A stretch of DNA of 64,000 nt. Origin: Chaunax sp. Z400 (lineage: Eukaryota; Chordata; Actinopteri; Lophiiformes; Chaunacidae). Shown here one piece after another: positions 21,001 to 33,000 of the stretch. Position 1 is the stretch's first letter. The number at the start of each line of letters is the position of its first letter. The position numbers were made by a program, and so were the translations under genes. The stretch is taken from positions 14,170,839-14,234,838 of the forward strand of contig CM075189.1 in NCBI GenBank assembly GCA_037577475.1, read 5' to 3'. The notes under the pieces are model-generated. The model was not told the DNA's origin, did no database searches, and saw only the letters and a list, made by a program, of their open reading frames with translations.

Positions 21001-24000
21001 AGCTTTTAAGTTGCTAACTTGACTGATTTTGATAACATCGCTAAATAAAACAATAAAAAAAAATTCATTTCATTGCATTGGTGATGCATTTGGTGTTGTC
21101 TCCTGTAGCTGAAGGACGGCATTGATTGACTATTATATTCAGTAAATGCTCAGTATAATCAGATGTATCACTTAAAGTCTATTGCATAAATACAAAATGA
21201 TAAATGATGTAAAAACATGAATACTTGGACATATGACCACACAGCAAACATAGAGAAATCAATGTCCTTTAAATCCATTAAACATTTATCTGTGTTGTTC
21301 TTCACCCGCAGGCGTACAGAGGCAGCGTTCGACCTTTTGTGAACTTCAATGCAAAACATGATGCTGAACTCCTTCATAGAGCCATGAAAGGAATCGGTCA
21401 GTTTGCCATTCTCAACTGCTTCTTCTTACTATTCCCAGTCATTCTCAGTTTGTTCTGTCACTGTAATCTACTCTGCTTTATTTTACAAGATGAACATATC
21501 TCCAGAACTAAAATTTGTACACAGTGGAAAACTTTTTCAGGTGTTACTACTGGTTACTGAACCTTCTGAAGGGGGTATATATGTATGTACAGTATATATT
21601 GCATATATTGTATTACAGTCACCCCCCTGCCCCCAACATCCTGAATAATACAGTGGCTTCATCACATTTAAACTTGAGTATATACACACACCCACAAGCG
21701 GCAGCTCCGTCTTGTTTGTGTATCTGTTTATGTTTGAAAAAGTAAAATCCGCAATATTTTTTTTGGAATGAAATTCATTTTAGTTTTTATTATCTGTAAA
21801 ACTAACATAACAGGAGAACAAGGTAATGACATAGCTGTCTGAGACATTATTCCATCAGCCATTCTTAACAATTAATGCAGTCCTCTGGTGCATGAATTCT
21901 TCTTCTTTCCCACTGGGCTATGTATTTCTAGTAATTAGGAAATAAACAGTTTCACCAAGTGAAGACATGCCACCGTACTCAGCCATTAGACATAATTGCA
22001 ATAATGAGCAAAGACAGAGACTGTCTGGTCTGGAGGAAGCAGAGTGTGGACTAATGAACAATCTGTAAAGGTTATAAAAGTTAGAAATTGTTGTGTATTG
22101 GCTGATAAAGTGAGAATATGGGCAATAGAGGTGATACTGAACAAAGGAATATTAAATATTCTAAGTGAAACATTAATGTGAAACTAATGTCATTTTCTAT
22201 TAAAAGGGAAAATATATAAATATGTTGTATATAATCTAAAATATTTTTGAAAAACATGATTAACCAGAGCGCTTGGAGAGCGCAAACCTCCGCCATGGCC
22301 CTTTAAAAAATTCCCAGATCCAGACCCTGATCATCACCTAAATGTAATCACCTCTAGGACATACCAGGGTCCATCTTTGGTGAAAATTTCATGCAAATCC
22401 GTCCATCAGTTTTTGCGTAATCCTGCTAACAAACTAAACCGATGACATAACCACCTTGGCGGAGGTGAATAGTGGCAGGATTACGCTGTATTGTAACACT
22501 GAGAACAAGCTGGCGAGCTGAAGGGTGACTTTAATGTCTCATTCCAAAAGGCAGCTCCGATTCCACCAAGGACCTATAAACAACAACAACAACAACAACA
22601 AAAACTTGTATACGCATATACAATATTCAGTCAATATGCAGTATTTTCATATAAATACAGCCACAAAATAGTATTTATACCTATTTGTCTAAGGTAATGT
22701 TTAGACTGCTGCATAGCCTCCTCATTCGTTTCAATTGGTCGAGCTGAGGCTGTTAATTGACCTGTTTTTTGTTTTAACACAGCCTTTTAATTGTCAGACT
22801 TAAAGCAAAGACGGGAGCAGACACCCACCAAACTAATGTTGGAAATGTTAACCTAGTGGTCATGTGGGAGGGAAGAATAAATTGTCTTGTATTGTATGAT
22901 TTATGTGTTTGATTGAAAGCAGTTTGGCTTAATTTAGATTACTTTTTAATAGTTTGACCTTTCAACCCTATTTTCCTCTCTCAATGCAGACGTTCAAAAT
23001 GTCAAACTCCGATCGAAGAGTCTCTGCAGTCGTTAGTGTAAATCAATGGGCCCGGTGACAATTATCAAATAACGACGCACTGCAGGCGTCCACGGTGACG
23101 CTTCTGATAAATATCACCTTAATGACCAGCAGCACTTTCTTCCCTTCTGTCCGCATTTGTTGCTTCCTGTCAGTTTAGCAACATAATAAGAGTAATTAGG
23201 AAATAATCAGTGGGGCTTTGTGCCATAATTACCTTGGACTAATTTAACATCTTCACCCTGGAGAGGAAATATCTGCTCCTCTGCCTGTTTGTCTACCTGA
23301 GATTTCCAGGGGTCAGTGATTATCTTTATGAATGTTCATCTGCTTTATGGGGTCCACTCTTTATTTGGGACTATATTCCAAACTGTCAATAATTCTCAGT
23401 CAGGTTTTTGCTAAGGAGCCTCTGCTAGATAAGTGCGAGGAGAATAAGGATTTATCAGCCCTTATAAATTAAAAAAAAATAAATAAATAAATAAATAAAG
23501 AGAATTTGAGATAAAGGCTGATGTCAGTCTTTATCTACATGCCGTTATGATGTGTGCTGGCATTTATATTAACCTCACTCTACATGTGATTTAATGCTCT
23601 TGACTTGTGGTGCAGGTACGGATGAAGATGTGATCCTCATGCTTCTGACGGCCCGCAGCAATGATCAGCGCCAGCAAATTAAGGCAGCGTACAAAAAGGC
23701 CTATGGAAAGGTAAGGTGAGAGACAGAGAGCCGATGACAGTCGGCAGTCACACTGATGGATGGTTACAGGTCAATGTGTCCTCATCACTCACCAACATTA
23801 CCTGGATGACTATCAAACCAGCAGCATTCAAGGCACAGAGACATCTGCTAGAGTGTACTTAAGTTTTTTTGTTTTTTTTTCCTAAAAGAATCACTCTGGC
23901 AATACGCCAACCTAACATCAACAAAAGATCCAAACCAATGTCTTTTTAGTCCTTCTCTCAATACTTCCCAACCTCCCCCAGTCTGTCTCTGGCACTCAGC

Positions 24001-27000
24001 CCTGATCCATTTATTATACTGAAGATCTAAAACTTTTAAAATACAGTTTCACTCTTTAAAAAGAAAAAGCCACTGAGCTTCTTTTGTGCTGTGGAGCTTT
24101 TGTGTTTGTGAGCACAGCTTAATAGAAAAGGACTATATTGTGCTTTAGTGGGGACTCTTTTCAGCTGCGATGCCACACGCAGTTTCAATCTGAGGGGAGA
24201 AAAAAATGAGAACAGAACAAAACCATTTCTACCGCTCAAAATGTATTTCATTTTTCAGATGTTGCTCAATATTTTCTTGTCATTCGCTAGATCGTTTTTT
24301 TGGAGTTTCTAGCCTTTAATGGATTTCAAACAAGACTGGGAGAAATGACCTATAGCAAAATTAGGCTTTGGTTGTTTTCAAGTCCCATACTAATAATGGA
24401 ATCATGGCTCTAGAGATTATTTACACCAGTATGAGGGTCTGTGGCTCAGAAGAATTTCACCCTGTATATCAAACTTCTGATACACAGACAGTACTTTCTA
24501 ATTTATTTTGGTATTTTTGCTCTAAGAAAGATTTAGGAGGATACATCTATCACCAGACTTTTCCTTCAATAAATACAAAAGCCAGGAATTATCATGAAAT
24601 AATCGAGGACGTCTTCACATCTTCAGTATCAGCAGAGAAGCAGTTGGAGATTTATCTGATTTTCTGGCCTTGTCTTATTATCTGATGGCGTAGTTTGCAA
24701 CTCTCATGTCAGGCTGATATATTCCTCGCTCCAGTGTTGGAATGAAAGCATATATTATTGTGTATAAATTGAGTATATTTACTCAAGTACTTCTTACTAA
24801 ACTATACTTAAGTAAGTATTTTTGCTAAATGTGCTTCATTTGACTATTTTTACTGCTGCTCTACTATCTGTTTTCTCCACATTTACCTTACAGCTAGAGT
24901 TTGTAATTGCTTTCCACAAGATATAATGCATTGCTAGAGATCAAACTGGTGAGCCTCAATCTTTATGGTTCATGAGCTCTTACAAAAAAGAAAAAGAAAA
25001 AAGTGTTTAGCTGAGTAGTTGTTTGCATTTCCACTACAGAGACATTTCCATAGAGGTAAAACCTAATATTTCCCCAGAAAGCAATGATTAGAGAAAAAGT
25101 CATATTGTGATGCATAACATTGTTGTTTTTTTTTTTACATTTCATGACCCCTCAGATTTATCCTGTGACCCTTTAGAGAGGGACCGACCCCCAGATTGGG
25201 GACCGCTAGTCTTTTCCATAATTGTAAAAAAAAGTACAGTAGTTCCACCTCAGCCAGCTACAATCAGTAAAATGCCATTTACTCAGTGACATATCAGTCA
25301 CAGCAGCCATTTCCCTGCAGAACGCAGCTGAAGTTTAATCTTACTATCATTCACACATCAAGCTGTTCTGTCATTAAAAATCAAACGAAGTGACACTCAG
25401 GGAAAAAATAATCTTTAAAAAAGGCAGGAAAATCGATTTCCTACAGTCTCCATGAGCCAGAATGCGGCTCACTTCTTCTTCTTTAGGTTCATGTTATGCT
25501 CTCTTGCTCTCACTGCTCTATCAGACTGTCACGTTATTTTATGGCCACCTGTGGACTGACAGGAAGTTAATTTGCTTTCTGTGCAGGTTACTGAAAAACA
25601 TCCAGGCAAATGTAGCTGCCACTTGAAGTAGAAGTAAATGAGGCAGCTTGGGAGAAGAAAAAAAAAAGGGGCACATCAGAGAATCTCTGAGTAGCTCCAG
25701 GAGTATCTCTGAAAATTACGACCCTCTGTCAAAATGAAAAAAACAAACAAGATGTGCTTTTATCACTATTTCAGTGCACTTCTATCATCTCTTAAAAACG
25801 TAACGGTTGAACTGCCTTAAACCACTCGTTCACAATAACATTTGAAACAAGATCTGGTGCCAAGAAGTAAAGAGAAATGCTGATATCTTAACAAAGGAAC
25901 AGTCATATCTTTTATTTTCCTGCTCCCGGTTTCTAAAACTGCATAATTTCTGTCCTTTAGTGCACCAAACAGATTATGGGAATTTGATTTGATTGATATA
26001 GAAATAAGGGTATTTTTTTATTTTTTCATAGCAATTTAATAGATGAGACGCATACATCAGATAATTAATATGCTGGTCTTCATTGTTTTCAGTAACTATA
26101 TTTAGGTTGTATCCTCATCAATGCTGTAATATGTAATTTATTGCACACACACAGATCCATCTGTGAGTGATATATGCTCTTTGATTTGCTGGTAGTTTCA
26201 GTGCATATCTTTTCTTTCCTGGAGGTACATTACAGTTTGATTATTATCATTCCTTTGAAAATGTCAGCAGTGCAGGGAAATGCTACTTACTCCCTCATCG
26301 ACTGACAAGTCATTTTCAAGATAACTCGTACATCTCCATATCTGAGAGCACTTAAGTGTCAGTTTTTCCTGTCATTACAGGATTTTGTTATTGTTGGTAT
26401 CTTACATGGTTATGAATAGAGATAAAAGCAACATACAGCTCATTTGCTCTGGGTTTTTTTCATGCTAAGTTAATGATGCAGTTGTATTGTTTGTGCTCTC
26501 ATTGTCATTCATCACCAGGACTTGGTAAGCGCATTGAAGTCGGAGCTCGGCGGGCTGTTTGAGAGTCTTATTGTGGCACTGATGACCCCACCTGTCTCAT
26601 ACGATGCTTCCCAGCTGCACATGGCTCTCAAGGTAACCGATAAAAGTTTTCTCAAATGCCCCTATTTAATTTGGATCGCAAGCTGTTTGTATGCAAATGA
26701 GTTGGAACCCTTAGACAACGCATTTTATTCACTTTCTATGTGATATTCGTGCACGTTTGCTCAAACGTTTGATGCTTAAATATTCAAGTGAGCAACAGAG
26801 CTTTCTCATGGTTGCCTGGACCTTCCAGACCTTCCAATCTACCCACTCCACCGAGGTGACTGACGCAGAGTCACAATTTGACAATGCAGTCAGGCAATTC
26901 TCCTGGTACTAACTTCAATTTGTCATAGCAGGAAACACATTTATCAGATAATAACAGTGATGAAGATTGCCTTTTATTTATCCCATGCCAATATGCCAGC

Positions 27001-30000
27001 ATGCACAATAACAAAGCCCCAATATTGGCAAACATAAATGGAACATCAACAGCTATTATAATTATCAGTTTCACTGTTGATGGACAAGTTGAAATGTAAG
27101 CTATGAGAAAGCCCTATTTCATGATGGATTTGGCATTTAAAATATATCTGAATCTTTTATAGCCATCCAGGGTAAGGCTTACATAGCACTGAAAAATAAA
27201 AAAAAATCTTAAATGGATGTTTTTGCCAATGAAATGGTATGAATCATCCATGCGTTAATAAATATATAATACTGTTCTTCAGTTCGTGTTTTAATGGATA
27301 CCTGCTACTTTTTGTGATGGCTAAACCTCCAATAATCAGTTAATTTAGTATTAACACTGGGTGACTTCCTATTTTGTGAAAGGGGTCACCCACACAGGAT
27401 TATCATCTAATTTTGTGACTCTATTGAGCCACTCTTTTTCAGTCATTATGTTGACTTTATGACTTCTTAATGCTGACTTCATGAAGCCCGTTTCCAGCAG
27501 CAGATGGTAGCTATTGTTAGCTAACAAGCTCTCATATTCCCAGGCAAGGTTAACGCCTCGGAGATGAACAAAGTGGAGCAGGAAAACAGCCAAATACTTT
27601 CAAATTAAGTTTTTCCATTTCTCTCAAACGAGTGCCAGAGTTGCTTTGTGTCTCCTGGAAGTGTACAGTAGGCATATGTTTGCTAAAAGAAAACGAGGAC
27701 AAAGGCAAGGACACAAACCAATTAATTTCATTCGGTCTACAAAATATTATTTTTTGTTTTGCTCCAGTTGTAAGGAGGATTTTCATGGAGATTTTTTTCA
27801 CTGTTTGTACAACAAAACTGGCGCTACCTCTGATTGGTTGTAGTAACTGTATGTTGTTTGATTGTTGGCTCAAGATCAAAACAAGAATGAGGCATAATAT
27901 AACTTCATCAGAGTGGCACTCAGCAGAATGCATACCTCCTCCAAACAAGGAACAATACTACACATGTAGGTTGAGAGATGCCCCACCACTCCTCAAAGGT
28001 TCATGGAAATCAGTTGGGTAGTTTTTGCTTAATTGGTGAAAGTGGGAAAAAATTCCTGTCGAAAATTTCATGGATTCTTGTTTGACACATGTCTCATCCT
28101 TCCACCAAGTTTCATGGAAATATGTCAGGTAGTTTTTTTGCCTAATGCTCACAGTGAAGGGTGAACTTCCATGGCAGAGGTCATGACATACAGAAATGCA
28201 CCGGAGTATATTTCATGCTTTCTGAACTAAGCCAACAGTACAGTAAGTATTGCAACAACCTGCTGGAATCTCATTTCCATGTAACCCAAGGGCTCAAAAC
28301 AGTACATGTGCTCCATAATGAATATAATCTTTCATATAGTGTCAGTTTCATGCAGTGGTTAATGTTTCCTTACTCTGCATCTGCTTCAAATCGATGTCAG
28401 GACAGAGGTTAAGGCTGGCTTTCATTAGAGCCTCTCTAGAGATTCCTGTCTTATTATCTTTGCCTCCCATGACATATTTTGTCTTTGGTTCTCAGTGCAG
28501 GTTGTACCACCTGAGGTAATAACAGAGGAGTGTTTATCATTTATTAGATTTCTCTTCATATATGTATACAGTATATTAAACTACACACACACACATATGC
28601 ACAGTTATCATTGTGTTTACTCAGGTTGCCTTTGCTTTATGTATGTATAATAAATCTTTCTTTTCTGATGTACTGACTCATGTTCCAATTCAACTTAGCT
28701 GTCACTATGTCATTACAAGAGGTGCTTCCATGATTCATCGGCCGATAGTTTTGAAGGTCTTGTTCCCATGTGTGGATGCTTCACGATCAGGATTGTCCTG
28801 TCCTGTGTTAGCCAGTCCGGGTGAGTGTCTGCTGTTAGCAGCTCAGTCATTTGTGCTGCCAGGAGATCATGGAGTGTTGTTTGCTTCTTCAGCCAGTAGG
28901 TGTGGGTCATGCCAGGCCCTGGTGGTGTCCAGTTCGTCATGTCTGAGAGTCAACGTTGGATGTCAGCCTTTGTGATATTGACTGGTTCTTGTTTGGGCAG
29001 GTTGCTGCGGTCTACTCTTCGGTCCACCAACCATTTGGTATTTAGTGATGCCTCTTTCTCCCATATGTCCTTCCAGTATTACTCAATCTCCGCTCTGGGC
29101 GGGTCTGTCCTTGTGCTGTTATTTCCTTGCAGCTTGGAGTACACCCTGGATGGGTCTTTGGACAACAGGCCTTTTTACTCTCTTGGAATCTGCTTCTCTG
29201 GTGTATCTCCTCAGCCTAGCAGCCTAGCAGCCTAGCAGCCGGAGCTATGAGTCTTTGTTTGGCTGTCTGTAGAGCCTCACCTATGGACATCTTGTACTTC
29301 TTTTCCATCCAGGACCTGTGCCTCATAAAACCCTTCAAGCATCTCTTCTGTTTGGCCAAAGGAGTTGTGTCTTGGGTTTGACTGTATTTAGTTTGGCCAC
29401 TATTTTCTTGCCCTAATGCTTCCTATAGTGTTCCCATTGTGTTGGGGTCTCTCGATTACCAGATGTGATGGCTTCCCTTTGTTAGAGCGCTGGCCTACCA
29501 GCTGCTTCTTGGTCGATGTAGATATATATACTATGCACAGTATATATAAATATGCCACCATACAAAAGTAGTGGTATAACATCACATTTTATTGATGCTG
29601 TAGGCTGAATTTATTAGTTTTAATTAGTTTCATAGCTTTCATTCAGAATTTTTTTTAATTTTTTTTATGTGTCACGTTCTTGCCTCCGGTGCTTTTTATA
29701 TCCCACTGAAGGCTCAATGTCTGAAAAAAGACATTTAGCAAATTCCTGGATCCTATTATAAGTCACAAATGCTTTTGTTGTTTATTATTACTTTTCTATT
29801 ACCGGCACAAATGAAATATTTTATCAAACTGAAGGCAAAGCATTCAGGACCTGGCCTTGGCACTCCTATCACCGCTCCATTTGTTTGGTATGTCAGTCAC
29901 TTTTTTGCTTAAAGGTTAATTGCAGTGAAGAGAAGAGATTTAGTTTCGAAGCACAAAGCTGAACTTTAAAGCTCATTCTCTCTAGTCGGCTTCTTCATTC

Positions 30001-33000
30001 TCTTCATTACCTCTTCAGTATATTGCACTGACAAATTGTTCCTTGTATTCTGTTTGATCATGTCCTTCAGTTTTTTTTTAACATGTATTACATGTGTATA
30101 ACATGCTTTTGTCTCTTTTATCACTAATATTATTTTCTTACATAGGATGAATTTAAACAAATGAGTAAATTCTGAGATCAAACTGCCAGACAAAGCCATG
30201 TTGTCTCACATTTAGTCCATCCACATGTTTTGTTTGGTTCCCAGGGCGCCGGGACTGATGACGACGTGCTGATTGAGATCCTGGCCTCCAGGACCAGCGA
30301 GCAGATTAAAGACATCATCAAAGTCTACAAGAAAGGTGACTTACTCAGCTGAGAAAGAGAGAAACTGAAGGAGATTAATATGTTTACTGCTAGTGCTATT
30401 AGAGAGTCGGGCTGATGCTTCTTCATGACAGGGTAAATTATGTGACCATGCTATAACATCACTTTTAAACAAAGCCAACGACACGATGGGCGGGACCGTA
30501 GCTTCAACACACTTGGATCGTTCAGAGTTTAAGTCGAATATTAAGTTCCTCTTTATCTCCAACATTTTAATCAAATGAACACCAGGGAACAAAATTGTTA
30601 TGTCTGCATTTCTATGCAATGTTTCCATGGATTAAGCCAATATGTGGGTTTGTGCCTTGATTGGAAAAAAAGAAAAAAACATATTTGTTATCAATAAATA
30701 AATGAAACGTGTGACATTTTCCTTATAGGATTGTTATCAGGAGCACTTATGTACATTTCAATATCGTCAACACTACAAGCACAGAATATTGCACAAGCAA
30801 GAAGTATTAAAGAGGAGGGAGTTGTTCTCACCATTGATTCATTAGATATTATTTTGGACACATTTTAGATCCTCCCTTAATGCATGATTTTATTCTAGGG
30901 GACAAATACTTTATTTAAAAAAAACTGATCTATAAAGATTACAAGTTTGTAGAAAAGCTTGACACAGTTTAAAGTTGTTTTCTTTTAAATTATTATGTTA
31001 AGTAGATTTCTTGTGTCTTTGATATTTTATGCAGGGAGTAGAAGATATATAGAGGACCTAATTCCCTGTTGCACAAATCCTATTTACAGTGGAACAGCAC
31101 CATTTGGTAACATCATGGTAACGTGGAGGAGTTCTGTCATTTTGATTAAACTGTGTCTCTTAACACCTCTTAGATTTGTCAGTGCAAGAGCGTCTGTAAT
31201 ATACAGCCTCTACATTAAAGCAATCCACATTGGGAAATTAAATGCAACAACAAAACTCAAAGGGAAAGAAGCCACTTTATTTGATCCAGTCAAAAGAAAA
31301 AGCCACGTTCCCAGTAAGGCCATGAGTCAAACTGCTGCTGTTGCAGATCGTCCTGAAAAACGGAGAATGGCCCACTAGGGTCGATTACATCCACTAGTGA
31401 CTGTTGTGAGCGCCAAGTGTAAGTAATCTTTTGACCCTCTTCTCCTCTTTCTTTCAGAGTTCAGTGCCAAGCTGGAGAAAGATATATGCGGTGACACCTC
31501 AGGGTACTATCAGAAGCTTCTGGTGATCCTCCTGCAGGTAGAGAAGGGGCCCTCTGGAAAGAGTTGTGTTTCCTTTGCTGATAATGAGAGCCTCTGGTGA
31601 TGCCATTACAAAGTCATGAGGGGCTTAGGTGTAGTTTGAGCCAGTGGAGGGTAACGACGGCACAATGCGCTGGTTGGTTCCTTTAATTTTTTTTGGGTTT
31701 ATAGACCAATCTTTGTGGTTCTGGGACACTTAGTAGAGATAATGTAACCTTCAGGGGTTTCCTGGCTTAAGAGAGGCTCAGAGCGGGTCGTGTTTCCATC
31801 CACAGTGACCCACTTGGTTTGTCAACCTGCCTTACTATCTGTTTGTCTTTCTGTCTGGTTGATCATCTGTGCGGCCCGTGAAGGGGAGCAGGGAGGAGGG
31901 AGTGGATGAGGGGAAGATCGAGAAAGACGCGAAGGTAAGAAGCAAGAACATGTGAATAAATACAGCAAGATGTACATTTTCAAGCTCGCATGTTTCCCCC
32001 CTGCTTTATGCTAAGCTAAGCTAAGTGGATGCTGGCATTAGCCATGTATTCAGTGGATGAAAGTGATCTCTCATCTCCCTTTTTTTGTGTTAAATGTAGT
32101 GAAGAGCATCATGATGTCATCTTTTGTGATACTGTATGGATTCTTAAAAATACTTTATTGATTTGTAATTATTAATTGACATGCAAAAATTCATGGAAGA
32201 TAGACCGTGATAAATACAAATGTAAATCCAAATCCTCGAATTGCATAGAAAATGTGTTTACACTGTGTTCTTCATACAATGACAGGCTTGCTAGAATAAA
32301 AAATTTTTTTTTTAATGTGCCAATATATCGACTTTCTTATAAACTGAAACCTCTGTATCATGATACGTATCATATCACCAGATTATTGCTCATACACAGC
32401 CTCCATGAGGTGCAGAATTATCCAGTATGGATACTGGGCTGGTAATCAAAAGTGACAATTAAATCCACTTTGCCTTTAATATGTATGATTTTTTTTTTTT
32501 TTTTCTTTATTATAAACTGCAGGATACAGGAGATGTAAAATATTCAAGAGGAAATCCTACACATCCTGTGCTATAGCTCATATTTAATTTAATTTCACTT
32601 CTTTTAAATGTCACCATGTTGAGTAAATGATTGAATTTGTGTGGCTGCACTCAAAAGTGCAATAAGGTACAAAGGGCAAGGTTGAGGAATAGTCAATAGG
32701 AAAAATTGATTAAAAGATATAAAACTCTGGGAATTGAACATGTTGTTTCCTACAAACATTTTCTAATGATTGATTTAATACTATTATTCATTCGTTTGAT
32801 TAATTGTAATGTATCTGAACTCGAGATGAGCCGTGAAATGCAGACGACTCAGATTTCTGTCTAATAGCAAAGACAAATTGACAAAACAGATTTTTTTTGT
32901 GTTCTTTTGACACAGTGCTACAAGGTCCTACATCAGTGCTGTCGTTGGTGCTCTTTCTTTTCAAATAAATCATGCCTACACAAGGTCGCTGTGTGTGTGT

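Larger units (their letters stand above)
21397..23615 (+). other. anxa5: anxa5 intron with repeat copies and twin AT-rich motifs
   Basis: A GTCAGT donor and TGCAG acceptor bound this 2.2-kb intron. It holds an interspersed repeat (22315-22470), (CAA)n at 22580-22602, (AAAT)n at 23471-23500, and two almost identical 20-base motifs at 21930-21949 and 23191-23210. Confidence 0.5.
26633..30244 (+). other. anxa5: anxa5 intron carrying a retrotransposon fragment (3.6 kb)
   Basis: The largest anxa5 intron. It contains an interspersed repeat at 27960-28160 and an antisense reverse-transcriptase fragment at 28713-29440. The minus-strand ORF at 27550-27948 has no recognised similarity. Confidence 0.5.

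Noticed and set aside
27550..27948. 132-codon minus-strand ORF in an anxa5 intron, overlapped by a similar-sized plus ORF
   Set aside because: No recognisable similarity; located in repeat-rich intron; both strands open, which suggests chance.
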